Origin: Thermoplasmata archaeon
Lineage (GTDB): Archaea > Thermoplasmatota > Thermoplasmata > SG8-5
Assembly (NCBI GenBank): GCA_030655715.1
Contig: JAUSPR010000021.1
Coordinates: 1 to 5,492, forward strand
Reading direction: 5' to 3'
Length of the DNA: 5,492 bases
The translations under genes were made by a program, and so were the position numbers. Positions 5,426-5,492 of this stretch are shown in pieces. How positions within the stretch are numbered: the stretch's first letter is position 1; the number at the start of each line of letters is the position of its first letter. A model generated the notes under the pieces. The model had not been told where the DNA came from. It did not search any database and worked only from the letters and a program-made list of their open reading frames with translations.

Positions 5426-5446
5426 CTCGGGCTGTAAAGAAAAATA
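5398..5446. repeat. Inverted 12-bp copy of the repeat's T-rich core
   Basis: TATTTTTCTTTA at 5398-5409, in the third 30-bp repeat, is exactly complementary to TAAAGAAAAATA at 5435-5446, with 25 bases between. The outer arm may be an inverted extra binding site belonging to the array, or the pair may form a weak AT-rich hairpin. Beyond it, CATGC (5463-5467) and GCATG (5472-5476) form a small second palindrome around four bases. I see no other clear element between 5447 and the window end. Confidence 0.6.
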
Positions 5447-5492
5447 TTCAGTAAACAAGAAACATGCCCTTGCATGCTCGAAAATCTGTGTG

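Noticed and set aside
5464..5492. Possible start of a divergent plus-strand gene (MPLHARKSV)
   Set aside because: Only nine codons are visible, there is no ribosome binding site, and the TATA-like sequence at 5440-5448 is closer to the ATG than a normal leaderless spacing.

Overview
The window looks archaeal, most likely from a Thermoplasmatota-like euryarchaeon. The main reason is an archaeal-type S-adenosylmethionine synthetase on the minus strand, whose promoter reads GGAAAC-TTATATATT (a BRE plus TATA box). Below that gene lies a winged-helix protein of a family I recall as archaeal (DUF4443). Strong GGAGG-type ribosome binding sites sit 6-9 nt before several starts. The phylum is inference; the domain Archaea is well supported.

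Left part, plus strand (1-3425). A TrkA-type NAD-binding protein (32-1396) carries a C-terminal half that reads as two Usp-like domains. It is followed after 33 bp by a Lys/Ala/Glu-rich coiled-coil protein (1430-2104). Two small membrane proteins come next, each apparently with its own promoter. The first (2213-2626) has a Pro/Gln/His-rich N-terminus and three membrane segments. The second (2781-3425) has a Pro/Gln/Tyr-rich N-terminus, three membrane segments and two C-terminal zinc ribbons. These two genes share a TTGATATAC element 73-74 nt before the ATG and a nearly identical ATG-proximal leader, so they are probably expressed in the same way. Hairpin plus T-rich tracts follow both of them.

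Right part, minus strand (3478-5273). The SAM synthetase gene is followed after 5 nt by the winged-helix/DUF4443 gene, so the two almost certainly form an operon. It converges on the zinc-ribbon gene, with a perfect 8-bp hairpin between them.

Right edge (5274-5492). This stretch holds the SAM synthetase promoter. Directly upstream of it are three head-to-tail 30-bp repeats (5336-5425), and a 12-bp inverted piece of the repeat lies further out. This is the most unusual structure in the window. It is either a regulatory array for the SAM synthetase operon or a 10-residue repeat at the C-terminus of a gene entering from beyond the window. The two readings can be told apart by comparing homologous loci.

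No tRNA, rRNA, CRISPR array or insertion sequence was seen. I see no clear undescribed defence or mobile system; the novelty candidates are the 30-bp array, the two-gene membrane module with its shared leader, and the Ala-rich coiled-coil protein.
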